From the NCBI RefSeq assembly GCF_003284895.1, contig NZ_QMDV01000003.1, forward strand, positions 498,501-562,500: a stretch of 64,000 bases of DNA. The letters are read 5' to 3'. The stretch is from Pontibacter arcticus. Lineage in GTDB: Bacteria > Bacteroidota > Bacteroidia > Cytophagales > Hymenobacteraceae. Both the position numbers and the translations under genes were made by a program. How positions within the stretch are numbered: the stretch's first letter is position 1; every line of letters begins with the position of its first letter. Below the pieces are notes generated by a model that did not search any database, was not told the DNA's origin, and was given only the letters and a program-made list of their open reading frames with translations. This document shows, one piece after another, positions 18,061-25,160 of this stretch.

Positions 18061-18645
18061 CTATGCTTTTTTGACTACTACATTTACAGCTACAAAGCCG
18101 TGCCCTTCTTTCAGGTTATCGGTCCAGCCCAGTTTCAGCAACTCCCTCCTGATAAAATGATTAAGTAAACCGTGCGCCACCAGTATGGTGTTTTGGTTGG
18201 TTTGTGCATCCTGGGCAAGCAGCAGGGCACACCTTCGGGCACGCTGGCGGGCTTGCTTAAAACTTTCGATGCCGCGTTTATTAAAGCCCAGAAACCACAA
18301 TACGCGTGCAAGCACCAACCAGAGCTTAATAGGCAGGCGCAGCCAGGGCAGTGGAGCTATTTTACGTTCAAACTCCCTGAATTCGGGGCTGGCAACCAGT
18401 GTTACCTGCTCCCCAAAAATAGCCTTCGCCGTTAACTGAGACCTTATTAAAGAACTGCAATATACTTTGGTGATGTGCTGATAAGGAATGGACTCGTGCT
18501 GCAAGACAAACGCTTCTACAGCGGCGGCATCGTAGTCATTAATATAGGTGCGGGCAGTGCTGGCACTAAACCAGCCTTGGTCAGGTACCAGCGGCCGGGC
18601 ATGGCGGATCAGGAAAATTCGAAGTTCAGAGGCTTGTTCTTCCAC
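18061..18645 (-). CDS. Histidine phosphatase (phosphoglycerate mutase-like) family protein
   Basis: 194 residues from a GTG start. The catalytic RHA motif LIRHARP lies at residues 12-18, where RHG is usual; the second catalytic histidine is in LVAHGLLNHF near residue 160. The intermediate YCSSLIRSQLTAKAIFG segment holds the conserved Ser-x-x-x-R-x-xxTA of this superfamily. An unusual hydrophobic stretch (LPWLRLPIKLWLVLARVLWFLGF) sits where the substrate lid normally is and suggests membrane association or a hydrophobic substrate. The exact substrate is unknown. Separated by 52 bases from the upstream acetyltransferase on the same strand. Confidence 0.85.
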   Translation of the reverse strand: MEEQASELRIFLIRHARPLVPDQGWFSASTARTYINDYDAAAVEAFVLQHESIPYQHITKVYCSSLIRSQLTAKAIFGEQVTLVASPEFREFERKIAPLPWLRLPIKLWLVLARVLWFLGFNKRGIESFKQARQRARRCALLLAQDAQTNQNTILVAHGLLNHFIRRELLKLGWTDNLKEGHGFVAVNVVVKKA

Positions 18646-18697
18646 GCACAGGGCATTTTTTTATTCGGGGAAGTATACGCAGAAACCGGCGTGGCAA

Positions 18698-19297
18698 CTA
18701 ACCGGCAAGCAGATCAGCGAAAATAGTTTGTTTGATGGTTTCCCATTCGGGTTTTAAAATGCTGTAATAAATGGTATCGCGCCTTCTGCCGTCGTGCATC
18801 AAGGTATGGCTCCTGAGTATACCTTCTTCGGTGGCACCCACTTTCAGCATGGCCTTGCGGGAGCGCAGGTTCAGCACATCGGTTTTAAGTTCGGCACGCT
18901 CAAACTGCAGCGTCTCAAAAACATACGAAAACAAAAGAAATTTACAGATCCTGTTCAGGCCGCTGCCCTGGCAGGCTTTGCCCAGAAAAGTAGAACCGAT
19001 CTCGAGGCGCTTATCCTGCTCCGAAATATGCAGAAAACCGGTGCTGCCTACTACTTTACCGGATTGCTTTTCCACTATCACAAACGTATAGCGCTGGCGC
19101 TGCAAGCGGTTTTCAGAAACAGATTTGCCCCATTCTAACAGCTGCTGCGGGTTATTTATACTTGTAACGGTATGCTGCCAAAGCGATTGGTCTAAAGCTA
19201 TACTTTCCAGATCAGCTAAATCGTGCATCCGGAAGGGGCGAAGCAAAACGGCAGGATGTTCTAAAATGATGTCTTTTTCAAAAACGAAGGCAGCCAT
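18698..19297 (-). CDS. GNAT family N-acetyltransferase (RimJ/RimL-like)
   Basis: 199 residues from the ATG at 19297; a TTG three codons earlier is possible. The sequence follows the acetyltransferase 3 pattern: ILEHPAVLLRPFRMHDLADLE, YTFVIVEKQSGKVVGSTGFLHI, then the acetyl-CoA loop GKACQGSGLNRICKFLL and the C-terminal ELKTDVLNLRSRKAMLKVGATEEG. Members acetylate amino groups of ribosomal proteins or small molecules; the target here is not predictable. Confidence 0.88.
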   Translation of the reverse strand: MAAFVFEKDIILEHPAVLLRPFRMHDLADLESIALDQSLWQHTVTSINNPQQLLEWGKSVSENRLQRQRYTFVIVEKQSGKVVGSTGFLHISEQDKRLEIGSTFLGKACQGSGLNRICKFLLFSYVFETLQFERAELKTDVLNLRSRKAMLKVGATEEGILRSHTLMHDGRRRDTIYYSILKPEWETIKQTIFADLLAG

Positions 19298-19619
19298 ATA
19301 ACACAAGAGAAACGCTGAAATAAGTAAAACATTTTAGTACGAAGAAAGCCAGTGAACAGCCTTTTTAAATTAATCCAAAATTTTTGGGCCAAGAAGTATC
19401 AGAAGCCATAACCCTTGCTAAACATACTACGTTTTAGCTTACATTACTACGAAATTGAATAATAATTAGAATTTTATAGTTTTTCCCGGAAAGTACACCA
19501 TATCATCCAACTAAATTAAATAAGGCAAGGCACTTACAACTGTAGCGCTGCCTTTTTAAAGAAGCATCAGAATTAAGAATAGAACGAACTATCGGACAAA
19601 CTTTACAAAACATAATCTC
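19298..19619. other. AT-rich intergenic region, 322 bases
   Basis: Contains no reading frame worth calling. A weak stem (AAGGCA near 19522 with TGCCTT near 19550, followed by TTT) could be a relic terminator within the leader of the glycosyltransferase gene. No TAnnTTTG element was found. Confidence 0.4.
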
Positions 19620-20720
19620 ATGGAAGCACATCATCCTTCAAAGATCTTAATGACTACTGACACCGTTGGCGGTGTATGGAATTATTCGCTGGAGCTTATC
19701 CGGGCACTGGCACCTTTCGGCACCAAAGTAGCCCTGGCTACCATGGGCGCACCGCTCAGCGAGGAACAAAGGCAGCAGGCAGAAGAAATAGGAACCGTTA
19801 CCCTGCATGAAAGCAAGTATAAACTGGAGTGGATGGATAACCCCTGGGAGGATGTGGAAAAGGCCGGCGAATGGCTGCTGCAGTTAAAGCAGGAAGTACA
19901 GCCCGACATCGTGCACCTGAACAACATGGTGCATGGCAGCCTGAACTGGGGCGTGCCGGTAGTGGTGGTGGTGCATTCGTGTGTGATGTCGTGGTGGCGC
20001 GCCGTGAAAGGAGAAGAAGCCCCGAAAGAATGGGGCACCTACCGTGAAATGGTAACCAAAGGACTGCAGGCAGCCAATATGGTGGTGGCCCCTACGCAGG
20101 CGCTTATGAGCCAGGCGGAAGAACTTTACGGACCATTTAAAGCCCGTACTGTAATTTACAACGGCCGCGGGCAGCATAGTTTCCAGTTCGGTAAAAAAGA
20201 GCCGTTCGTGTTTAGCATAGGCCGCGTCTGGGACGAAGCTAAAAATATTTCAACGCTGGCGCATATTGCTTCGGACCTTAGCTGGCCGGTGTACATTGCC
20301 GGAGACGACAAGCACCCTGTAACAGGCCAGACCATGGACCTGGAGAACGTACATTTTCTGGGTCAGCTTTCCGAAAAAGAAGTTTCCGATTGGTTATCCC
20401 GGGCATCTATTTATGCATTGCCTGCCAAGTATGAGCCATTTGGTTTAACAGTGCTGGAGGCAGCCATGTCAGGGTGCGCGCTGGTGGTGGGCAAAACAGA
20501 TACGCTGGCCGAAGTATGGGGCAACGCCGCCAAGTATGTAAACCCGAACGATGCAGACGAAATACGGGACACGATTAACAACCTGATCGAAGATGAGTTC
20601 AGCCGCAATATCATGGCTTGCCGCTCCGTAAAACGCTCGCATGGCTATACTTCTGACCCGATGGTGCAGGACTACGACCACGTGTACCGCCAACTGATGC
20701 GTACCGCCGTTACCGCGTAA
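19620..20720 (+). CDS. Glycosyltransferase family 4 protein
   Basis: 366 residues in the GT-B fold. The N-terminal half has the acceptor-side opening ILMTTDTVGGVWNYSLELIRAL (residues 9-30) and PDIVHLNNMVHGSL; the C-terminal half has the nucleotide-sugar site FVFSIGRVWDEAKNISTLA, VHFLGQLSEKEVSDWLSRA and the GT4 E-x7-E motif in YALPAKYEPFGLTVLEAA (near residues 265-282). It transfers a hexose from a nucleotide sugar to an unknown acceptor. The lack of adjacent polysaccharide genes leaves the product open. Closed by a strong terminator. Confidence 0.9.
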   Translation: MEAHHPSKILMTTDTVGGVWNYSLELIRALAPFGTKVALATMGAPLSEEQRQQAEEIGTVTLHESKYKLEWMDNPWEDVEKAGEWLLQLKQEVQPDIVHLNNMVHGSLNWGVPVVVVVHSCVMSWWRAVKGEEAPKEWGTYREMVTKGLQAANMVVAPTQALMSQAEELYGPFKARTVIYNGRGQHSFQFGKKEPFVFSIGRVWDEAKNISTLAHIASDLSWPVYIAGDDKHPVTGQTMDLENVHFLGQLSEKEVSDWLSRASIYALPAKYEPFGLTVLEAAMSGCALVVGKTDTLAEVWGNAAKYVNPNDADEIRDTINNLIEDEFSRNIMACRSVKRSHGYTSDPMVQDYDHVYRQLMRTAVTA

Positions 20721-20737
20721 TCAATAAAATTAGTGAG

Positions 20738-20788
20738 GGCCAGAAAGTATAAACTGGGTTAGAACAACTCAGTTTATACTTCCTGGCC
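20738..20788 (+). terminator. Terminator containing AAGTATAAAC / GTTTATACTT arms
   Basis: GGCCAG-A-AAGTATAAACTG pairs with CAGTTTATACTT-C-CTGGCC around an 11-14-base loop and is followed by TTTT. The iterated word again forms the stem. Confidence 0.85.
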
Positions 20789-20969
20789 TTTTGCTTTTCT
20801 ATCCTTTAAAGTCTCTATCAGGTATAAAACCTGGATTGCTACTGCTGTCATTTTCCGGAGGCAGCAATTGAAATAGAAATTGCTTAACTAAAAAGAATCT
20901 TGGTGATGGCAGGTGCAGCGGTAACGTTTTGTGCTGTATACTTGCAGCGTTTTTAAAAGTATAAAAAGT

Positions 20970-21545
20970 ATGAAACACGAACCTCTGCCCTGGAAAACAC
21001 TGAAATCGGAACTGGTAGTGGATGAGAAGTGGTACAGACTGCGCCGCGACCATGTAGAATTACCAAATGGTATGGTGCTGGATGATTATTATGTGAGCGT
21101 TCGGCCTGATGTGGTGCTTACTTTTCCGGTTACGGCCGACGGGCAGGTTATTTTTGTGCGGCAATACAAACACGCTGCGGCAAATATCTTTACAGAACTG
21201 CCCGGCGGTGTAATTGATGAAGGCGAAACAAACCCAGCCGAAGCTGCCGGCCGCGAGTTGCTGGAAGAAACCGGTTATACTTCCGAAAGTATGGAATTGC
21301 TGCTCGAAGTGATCGATAACCCTACCAAAGACACCAACAAGATTTATTTCTACCTGGCGCGCAACTGCCACAAAATTGCTGAACAGGACCTGGACGAATC
21401 TGAAAGTATAGAAGTGCTGCAGGTGCCGCTTGCCGAAGTAGAAAGTATGGTGCTGCAGGGTAAAATAAATGTGTCGGGTTCGGTGGCACTTTGCCTGCTG
21501 GCGCTCACTAAATTAAACGCCACTAAACACGAAAGTATCCATTAA
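20970..21545 (+). CDS. NUDIX hydrolase (ADP-ribose pyrophosphatase-like)
   Basis: 191 residues. The complete Nudix box GX5EX7REUXEEXGU is present in two pieces, GGVIDEGE near residue 80 and RELLEETGY near 95. The preceding QYKHAAANIFTELPGG is typical of the ADP-ribose/NUDT5 subgroup (the RQYKH-ELPGG stretch), so it probably hydrolyses ADP-ribose or related nucleotide sugars. The ATG at 20970 was chosen because MKHEPLPWKTLKSE begins like family members; a TTG/GTG-type extension begins at 20931. A TATACTTG sequence at 20937-20944 differs from TAnnTTTG in one base and could be its -7 element. Confidence 0.92.
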   Translation: MKHEPLPWKTLKSELVVDEKWYRLRRDHVELPNGMVLDDYYVSVRPDVVLTFPVTADGQVIFVRQYKHAAANIFTELPGGVIDEGETNPAEAAGRELLEETGYTSESMELLLEVIDNPTKDTNKIYFYLARNCHKIAEQDLDESESIEVLQVPLAEVESMVLQGKINVSGSVALCLLALTKLNATKHESIH

Positions 21546-21549
21546 AAAA

Positions 21550-21584
21550 ACCAACGGCCATCTATAAGTTAGATGGCCGTTGGT
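21550..21584. terminator. Bidirectional terminator, 15-bp stem
   Basis: ACCAACGGCCATCTA and TAGATGGCCGTTGGT are perfect complements with a five-base loop, between the convergent NUDIX and aminotransferase genes; an A run precedes it. Confidence 0.85.
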
Positions 21585-21593
21585 GTAAATGTA

Positions 21594-23741
21594 TCACAAT
21601 GCTTTCCAGACGGTGGCGGCTACCACAGGCGTACCGTTCCAGCATAACGTATAGCCGGCTCCATTTGGCACTACACTAAAGTTAGCGTGAAGCTGCAAAG
21701 TGCCTATTAACTGTTCTGGCGTTGCTGTAACAGCAGCGCCAGAAAAACCGGTTCGTACCAGGCGCCTTTGCCAGGCTTCGTTGCGCTCGTGCCGCTCTAC
21801 ACGCTCACTTCCTTCACAGGAAATAACATTGATGATCTCTCTGCCAAAAAACTCCTGCTCAATTACGCGGCGCTCCGGCAACTCAGCGGGCAGTAAGGTA
21901 TCCAGCACATCAAAAACAGTATAGTAATGGCGCAACGATTCGCGCAGGCGTGGCATAAACTGTAGTTTGTTGTGTTCAGAATCCGGTTCTGTTAAGGTAA
22001 AAACGGCAGGCTTTAAAGCAGCAATCTGTTTCAGAACGCGGTCGCGCTGGTCTGGTAAAGCTACCAGTTGGTCCGGGATATGGTGCAGGGTGAAAGCTGA
22101 ATTCACAACAAGCGTTTCGTCAACATCAAATACCAGCTCCTGCAGGTTCACAGCTTCCAAAGGTGCCGCCAGGAAAGTATAACTGAAATTAAGGCCAAGT
22201 GCCTGCGCATGATGTGCCAGGCGATCGCCGGTTTCGCGCAGCCTCAGACCCGGATCCTCGCCTGCAGCCGGAATATCGATACCGGTTAGTTTTATAGTCA
22301 GGTCAGCGTCTTTTCTTTCAGCCAGCCTATCGAGCAAGTGCAGCCATTGCAGGCCACTGCCAATCCCCAGGTCCAGGATGTGGATGTTGGTAGCCTGTGC
22401 AGTTGCTTCGTAAATAGTGAGGTTCGAGAACAGGTGGCCGAACGTAACCAATGGTGTCTGTTTGATAAAAACGCCAAAAGCGGAGATCATATCGGTTACG
22501 CCATAAGTACTGCTGTACAGGTTGCCGGAGTGGTTGGTATCTGATTGCAGGCAGGCACTAAAAGCACGCGCAAAAGCCAATGCAATGCGTTCCTGGGCCG
22601 TACCATTATCCGAAGTAAAGTTGGTTAAAGCCAGCAGGGCCGCTTCTTTTTCGGCCTCTGTTCCGTTTAAAAATGCCTCACCAGTTGTTAAAATGTGTTT
22701 CAGCGAAGCGTTCTCCCAGCTATGTTCCGGGGCAAGTATGGCTTTTAATTGCTGGTGCAGGTAATCCTGGTGCTGCTTGGGGCCGACAGTTATGCGCAAC
22801 GCGGATGTATCCTGAGTAGCGCGGACGTGTATGCCGTTTCGGGCAAGTTGTTCAAAAAGAGGAGCAGCAGGCAGGCCGGCATCCATCAACAGAAAATTAC
22901 CTTCGGATGGCCACCAATGCACACCCAGCTCCGTTAAAATATGCTGCAAATGTGCCTTACCGATAGCAGATTGTTCCAGGGTATACGCCAGGTGCTCCTG
23001 GTCTTCGAGTGCGGCAAGGGCGGCCACCTGGGCAAGATGGTTTACATTAAAGGGTTGTTTTACCTGTTTTACTTTAGAGAGTAGTTCTTTTTGAGCCAGC
23101 ATATACCCAACCCGCAAAGAGGCAATACCATACGCTTTGGAGAAAGTGCGCAGTATAACCAGGTTTGGATACTGTGGTAAATAAGGCAGCGCAGAAACAA
23201 AATCCGGCGCTGTTACATATTCGGTATAAGCCTCGTCCAGAACCACAGTTACATGCGGTGGCAATGCGTGCAGCAGGTATTGGAGTTCTTCTTTTTTAAG
23301 GTAATTGCCGGTTGGGTTGTTGGGGTTGGCTATAAAACAGATTCTGGTTGTTTCGTTTACTTTGCTGCAAATGCCTTCCACATCAAAACCAAAGTTGCTC
23401 GTAAGCGGGGCCACCGTAAATTGGATTCCGAGGGCTTTGGCTTCCAGCTCATACAGGGGGTAAGTTGGGGCCACGGTCAGTATACTGCTTGTTGCAAATG
23501 GCTGGCAAAAGGTGCGTACCAAAAGCGAGATCAGTTCGGCAGAACCACTCCCGACCAGTACCTGGTCTGACGCCAGGTGGAGGTGCTGGGCTAGGGCACT
23601 GCACAGCACCTCAGCATCCGGAGCCGGATAGCTGTGCAGTTGTGCTAAAGCATTTCCAATAGAAGTAGTTACACGCGGCGAAATACCAAACAGGTTTTCG
23701 TTGGCGGCAGCGGTAAAAGTTGTAAAGTTTGTTTGAGACAT
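21594..23741 (-). CDS. Fusion protein: PLP-dependent aminotransferase (HisC-like) + GRAS domain
   Basis: 715 residues in one uninterrupted frame. Residues 1-340 are a fold-type I aminotransferase like histidinol-phosphate or cobalamin-pathway enzymes: NPNNPTGN at 139-146, DEAYTEY at 169-175, and RTFSKAYGIASLRVGY around the PLP lysine at 202. Residues about 365-715 carry the order of motifs of GRAS proteins, better known as plant transcriptional regulators with a Rossmann methyltransferase-like fold: an RIALAFARAFSACL helix, the VHIID-type IHILDLGIGSGLQWLHLL (453-470), LTGID, LRETGDRLAHHAQALG, then HYYTVFDVLDTLLP, REIINVISCEG and ERVERHE, and a C-terminal tryptophan-rich end (W700, W712). Bacterial GRAS proteins are known and have been predicted to act on small molecules. 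The fusion suggests that the two domains act on successive or linked steps on one amino-acid-derived molecule; that is inference. Single gene, no pathway partners nearby. Confidence 0.9.
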   Translation of the reverse strand: MSQTNFTTFTAAANENLFGISPRVTTSIGNALAQLHSYPAPDAEVLCSALAQHLHLASDQVLVGSGSAELISLLVRTFCQPFATSSILTVAPTYPLYELEAKALGIQFTVAPLTSNFGFDVEGICSKVNETTRICFIANPNNPTGNYLKKEELQYLLHALPPHVTVVLDEAYTEYVTAPDFVSALPYLPQYPNLVILRTFSKAYGIASLRVGYMLAQKELLSKVKQVKQPFNVNHLAQVAALAALEDQEHLAYTLEQSAIGKAHLQHILTELGVHWWPSEGNFLLMDAGLPAAPLFEQLARNGIHVRATQDTSALRITVGPKQHQDYLHQQLKAILAPEHSWENASLKHILTTGEAFLNGTEAEKEAALLALTNFTSDNGTAQERIALAFARAFSACLQSDTNHSGNLYSSTYGVTDMISAFGVFIKQTPLVTFGHLFSNLTIYEATAQATNIHILDLGIGSGLQWLHLLDRLAERKDADLTIKLTGIDIPAAGEDPGLRLRETGDRLAHHAQALGLNFSYTFLAAPLEAVNLQELVFDVDETLVVNSAFTLHHIPDQLVALPDQRDRVLKQIAALKPAVFTLTEPDSEHNKLQFMPRLRESLRHYYTVFDVLDTLLPAELPERRVIEQEFFGREIINVISCEGSERVERHERNEAWQRRLVRTGFSGAAVTATPEQLIGTLQLHANFSVVPNGAGYTLCWNGTPVVAATVWKAL

Positions 23742-24231
23742 CAGGTAGAGGAGTTAAATCATGCGGAATATAAAATTAAATTATAGATATACTTAGTTAT
23801 AAGCAATCATTCAGGTTCTGCAAAGATCTCGTTCTTCCTAAATAGCTGGAAACTAGGAAGTATACTTTTATAAATTTTATCGATAAGTAGAAGGATGTAT
23901 ATACATTCTTAGATAATTCGAATACAAAATTAAGAATCAGCTCTAAAATAAGGGCAAACTTGTTCTGGGTAAAATTGAAAAGCGAAGCAGGCATAAAAGA
24001 TATACTTAAGCCGCCAGCATACCCGGTATGAGTATAAAAATCAGGGATAGTATAGAGGCTGCCGGAGTAAGAAAAAGACTGGAATAGAAATTTATGAAAC
24101 TGAAAGCACACCTGGTAATGTTACTTCACAAACGGGAGCATTAAATTTAAAATGCTTCTTTTGAAATAGGATTTTTTGTGTTTAGTATAATTAAGGCCCC
24201 GGCAGCAACGCCGGGGTTTTTCTATGAGGGC
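23742..24231. other. AT-rich intergenic region, 490 bases
   Basis: No convincing gene. A 104-codon minus-strand frame (23797-24111) has no recognisable features. Small dyads are present (CTTCCTA near 23834 with TAGGAAG near 23855; the palindrome GTATATAC near 23900) along with several AAGTATA/TATACTT copies. A GC-rich hairpin lies at the far end (see next entry). Confidence 0.4.
24197..24220 (+). terminator. Hairpin CCCCGGC-AGCAAC-GCCGGGG with T run
   Basis: A perfect 7-bp GC stem followed by TTTT on the plus strand. It sits 12 bases beyond the stop of the minus-strand TIGR02117 gene, where the A run would precede the stem, so it may function on either strand. Confidence 0.55.
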
Positions 24232-24921
24232 CTACCTGTAATGCCGCATGATGGTATAAGGAAAAGGTGCCCACCAGGCGGATTTTATACCCATCTCTTT
24301 TAAGCCCGCATTTACCCAGTAGTTACAGTTTTTGAGTACATAGTAACGGCCATTTGCTTCGTAAAAACTATCATAATCGGTGTAGCTGGCATCCGGAATA
24401 TATACAAACCGGCTATTTTCCTGCCGGAAAGAATTTTTGATGTAGGCAATCAGCTTTTTGTACTGTGCCTGCGATACCATAAACGGGCGCTGCTTTTTAG
24501 TTGGGGCCAGGGGTTTAGGAATGTACTCTACGTGCATGGCTGTGGTGCCCGGCCAGAAAGCGGCATACAGGGCCACATGCAGTTTAAGGTCGCCCCACTC
24601 CGGCGTTTCGATAAAAAAGCGGCGGTTGCCCCAGCCAAAAGCCACATGCGTAAAGCTGCTGTCGGCTTTCGGAAAGTGCTGGAGCGGCAGCAAGGTACGC
24701 CAATCTATAAAAGGAGTTTTAACAGGCACAACCAGTTCGGTGTGTACACCGTTGGAGGTTACAAAAAGCTGAACAGAATCTGGTAAGGCTGTATGTGGCC
24801 GGGCCAGTACCTGGGTAAAAGGTGCGCTGAAAAATAAACAGAACAGCAAGCCATAAATGCGGTTTTCAGCTTTGTTTGTAAGAAACCGTTGCCAGCAGGG
24901 CTTACCTGTTTTTGAGATCAT
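24232..24921 (-). CDS. TIGR02117 / DUF2459 family protein
   Basis: 229 residues with a hydrophobic N-terminal segment (IYGLLFCLFFSAPFTQVLA, residues about 23-41) that could be a signal or anchor. The core LFVTSNGVHTELVVPV, AFGWGNRRFFIETPEWGDL, HVEYIPKP and the C-terminal NCNYWVNAGLKEMGIKSAWWAPFP follow the TIGR02117 pattern (conserved His in GVHTE and Asn-Cys near the end), a family first noted beside urease genes in other bacteria but without known activity. The paired His and Cys hint at a papain-like or NlpC-like fold; that is speculation. No urease genes are present here. Confidence 0.82.
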   Translation of the reverse strand: MISKTGKPCWQRFLTNKAENRIYGLLFCLFFSAPFTQVLARPHTALPDSVQLFVTSNGVHTELVVPVKTPFIDWRTLLPLQHFPKADSSFTHVAFGWGNRRFFIETPEWGDLKLHVALYAAFWPGTTAMHVEYIPKPLAPTKKQRPFMVSQAQYKKLIAYIKNSFRQENSRFVYIPDASYTDYDSFYEANGRYYVLKNCNYWVNAGLKEMGIKSAWWAPFPYTIMRHYR

Positions 24922-25092
24922 AACTACCTATACGCGGTTTCGGGGTGAAGTATAAAAGTACGGTTTGCCGCTTTATCAGACTTAAAAGTATAAAAAAGCA
25001 TTTTGTGCTGCTAAAATAACGTTGCAGCCACCTTATACTTAAGAAACAGACCGTGCGGTTACAACGCGCCTAGCATCTAAGTATAAATTCAG

Positions 25093-25100
25093 TATTTTTG
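25093..25100 (+). promoter_or_regulatory. Promoter -7 element TATTTTTG before the large M14 peptidase
   Basis: An exact TAnnTTTG match 61 bases upstream of the start codon; no clear -33 TTTG at the usual spacing. Confidence 0.45.
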
Positions 25101-25160
25101 AATTGTTAGTTCTTTTACGTTTAAAAGGTCAGACGCAAATTTTACCTCAACAGCACTACT

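Noticed and set aside
23797..24111. 104-codon minus-strand frame between the GRAS fusion and the TIGR02117 gene
   Set aside because: No signal, membrane or domain pattern, AT-rich random-like composition and no promoter.
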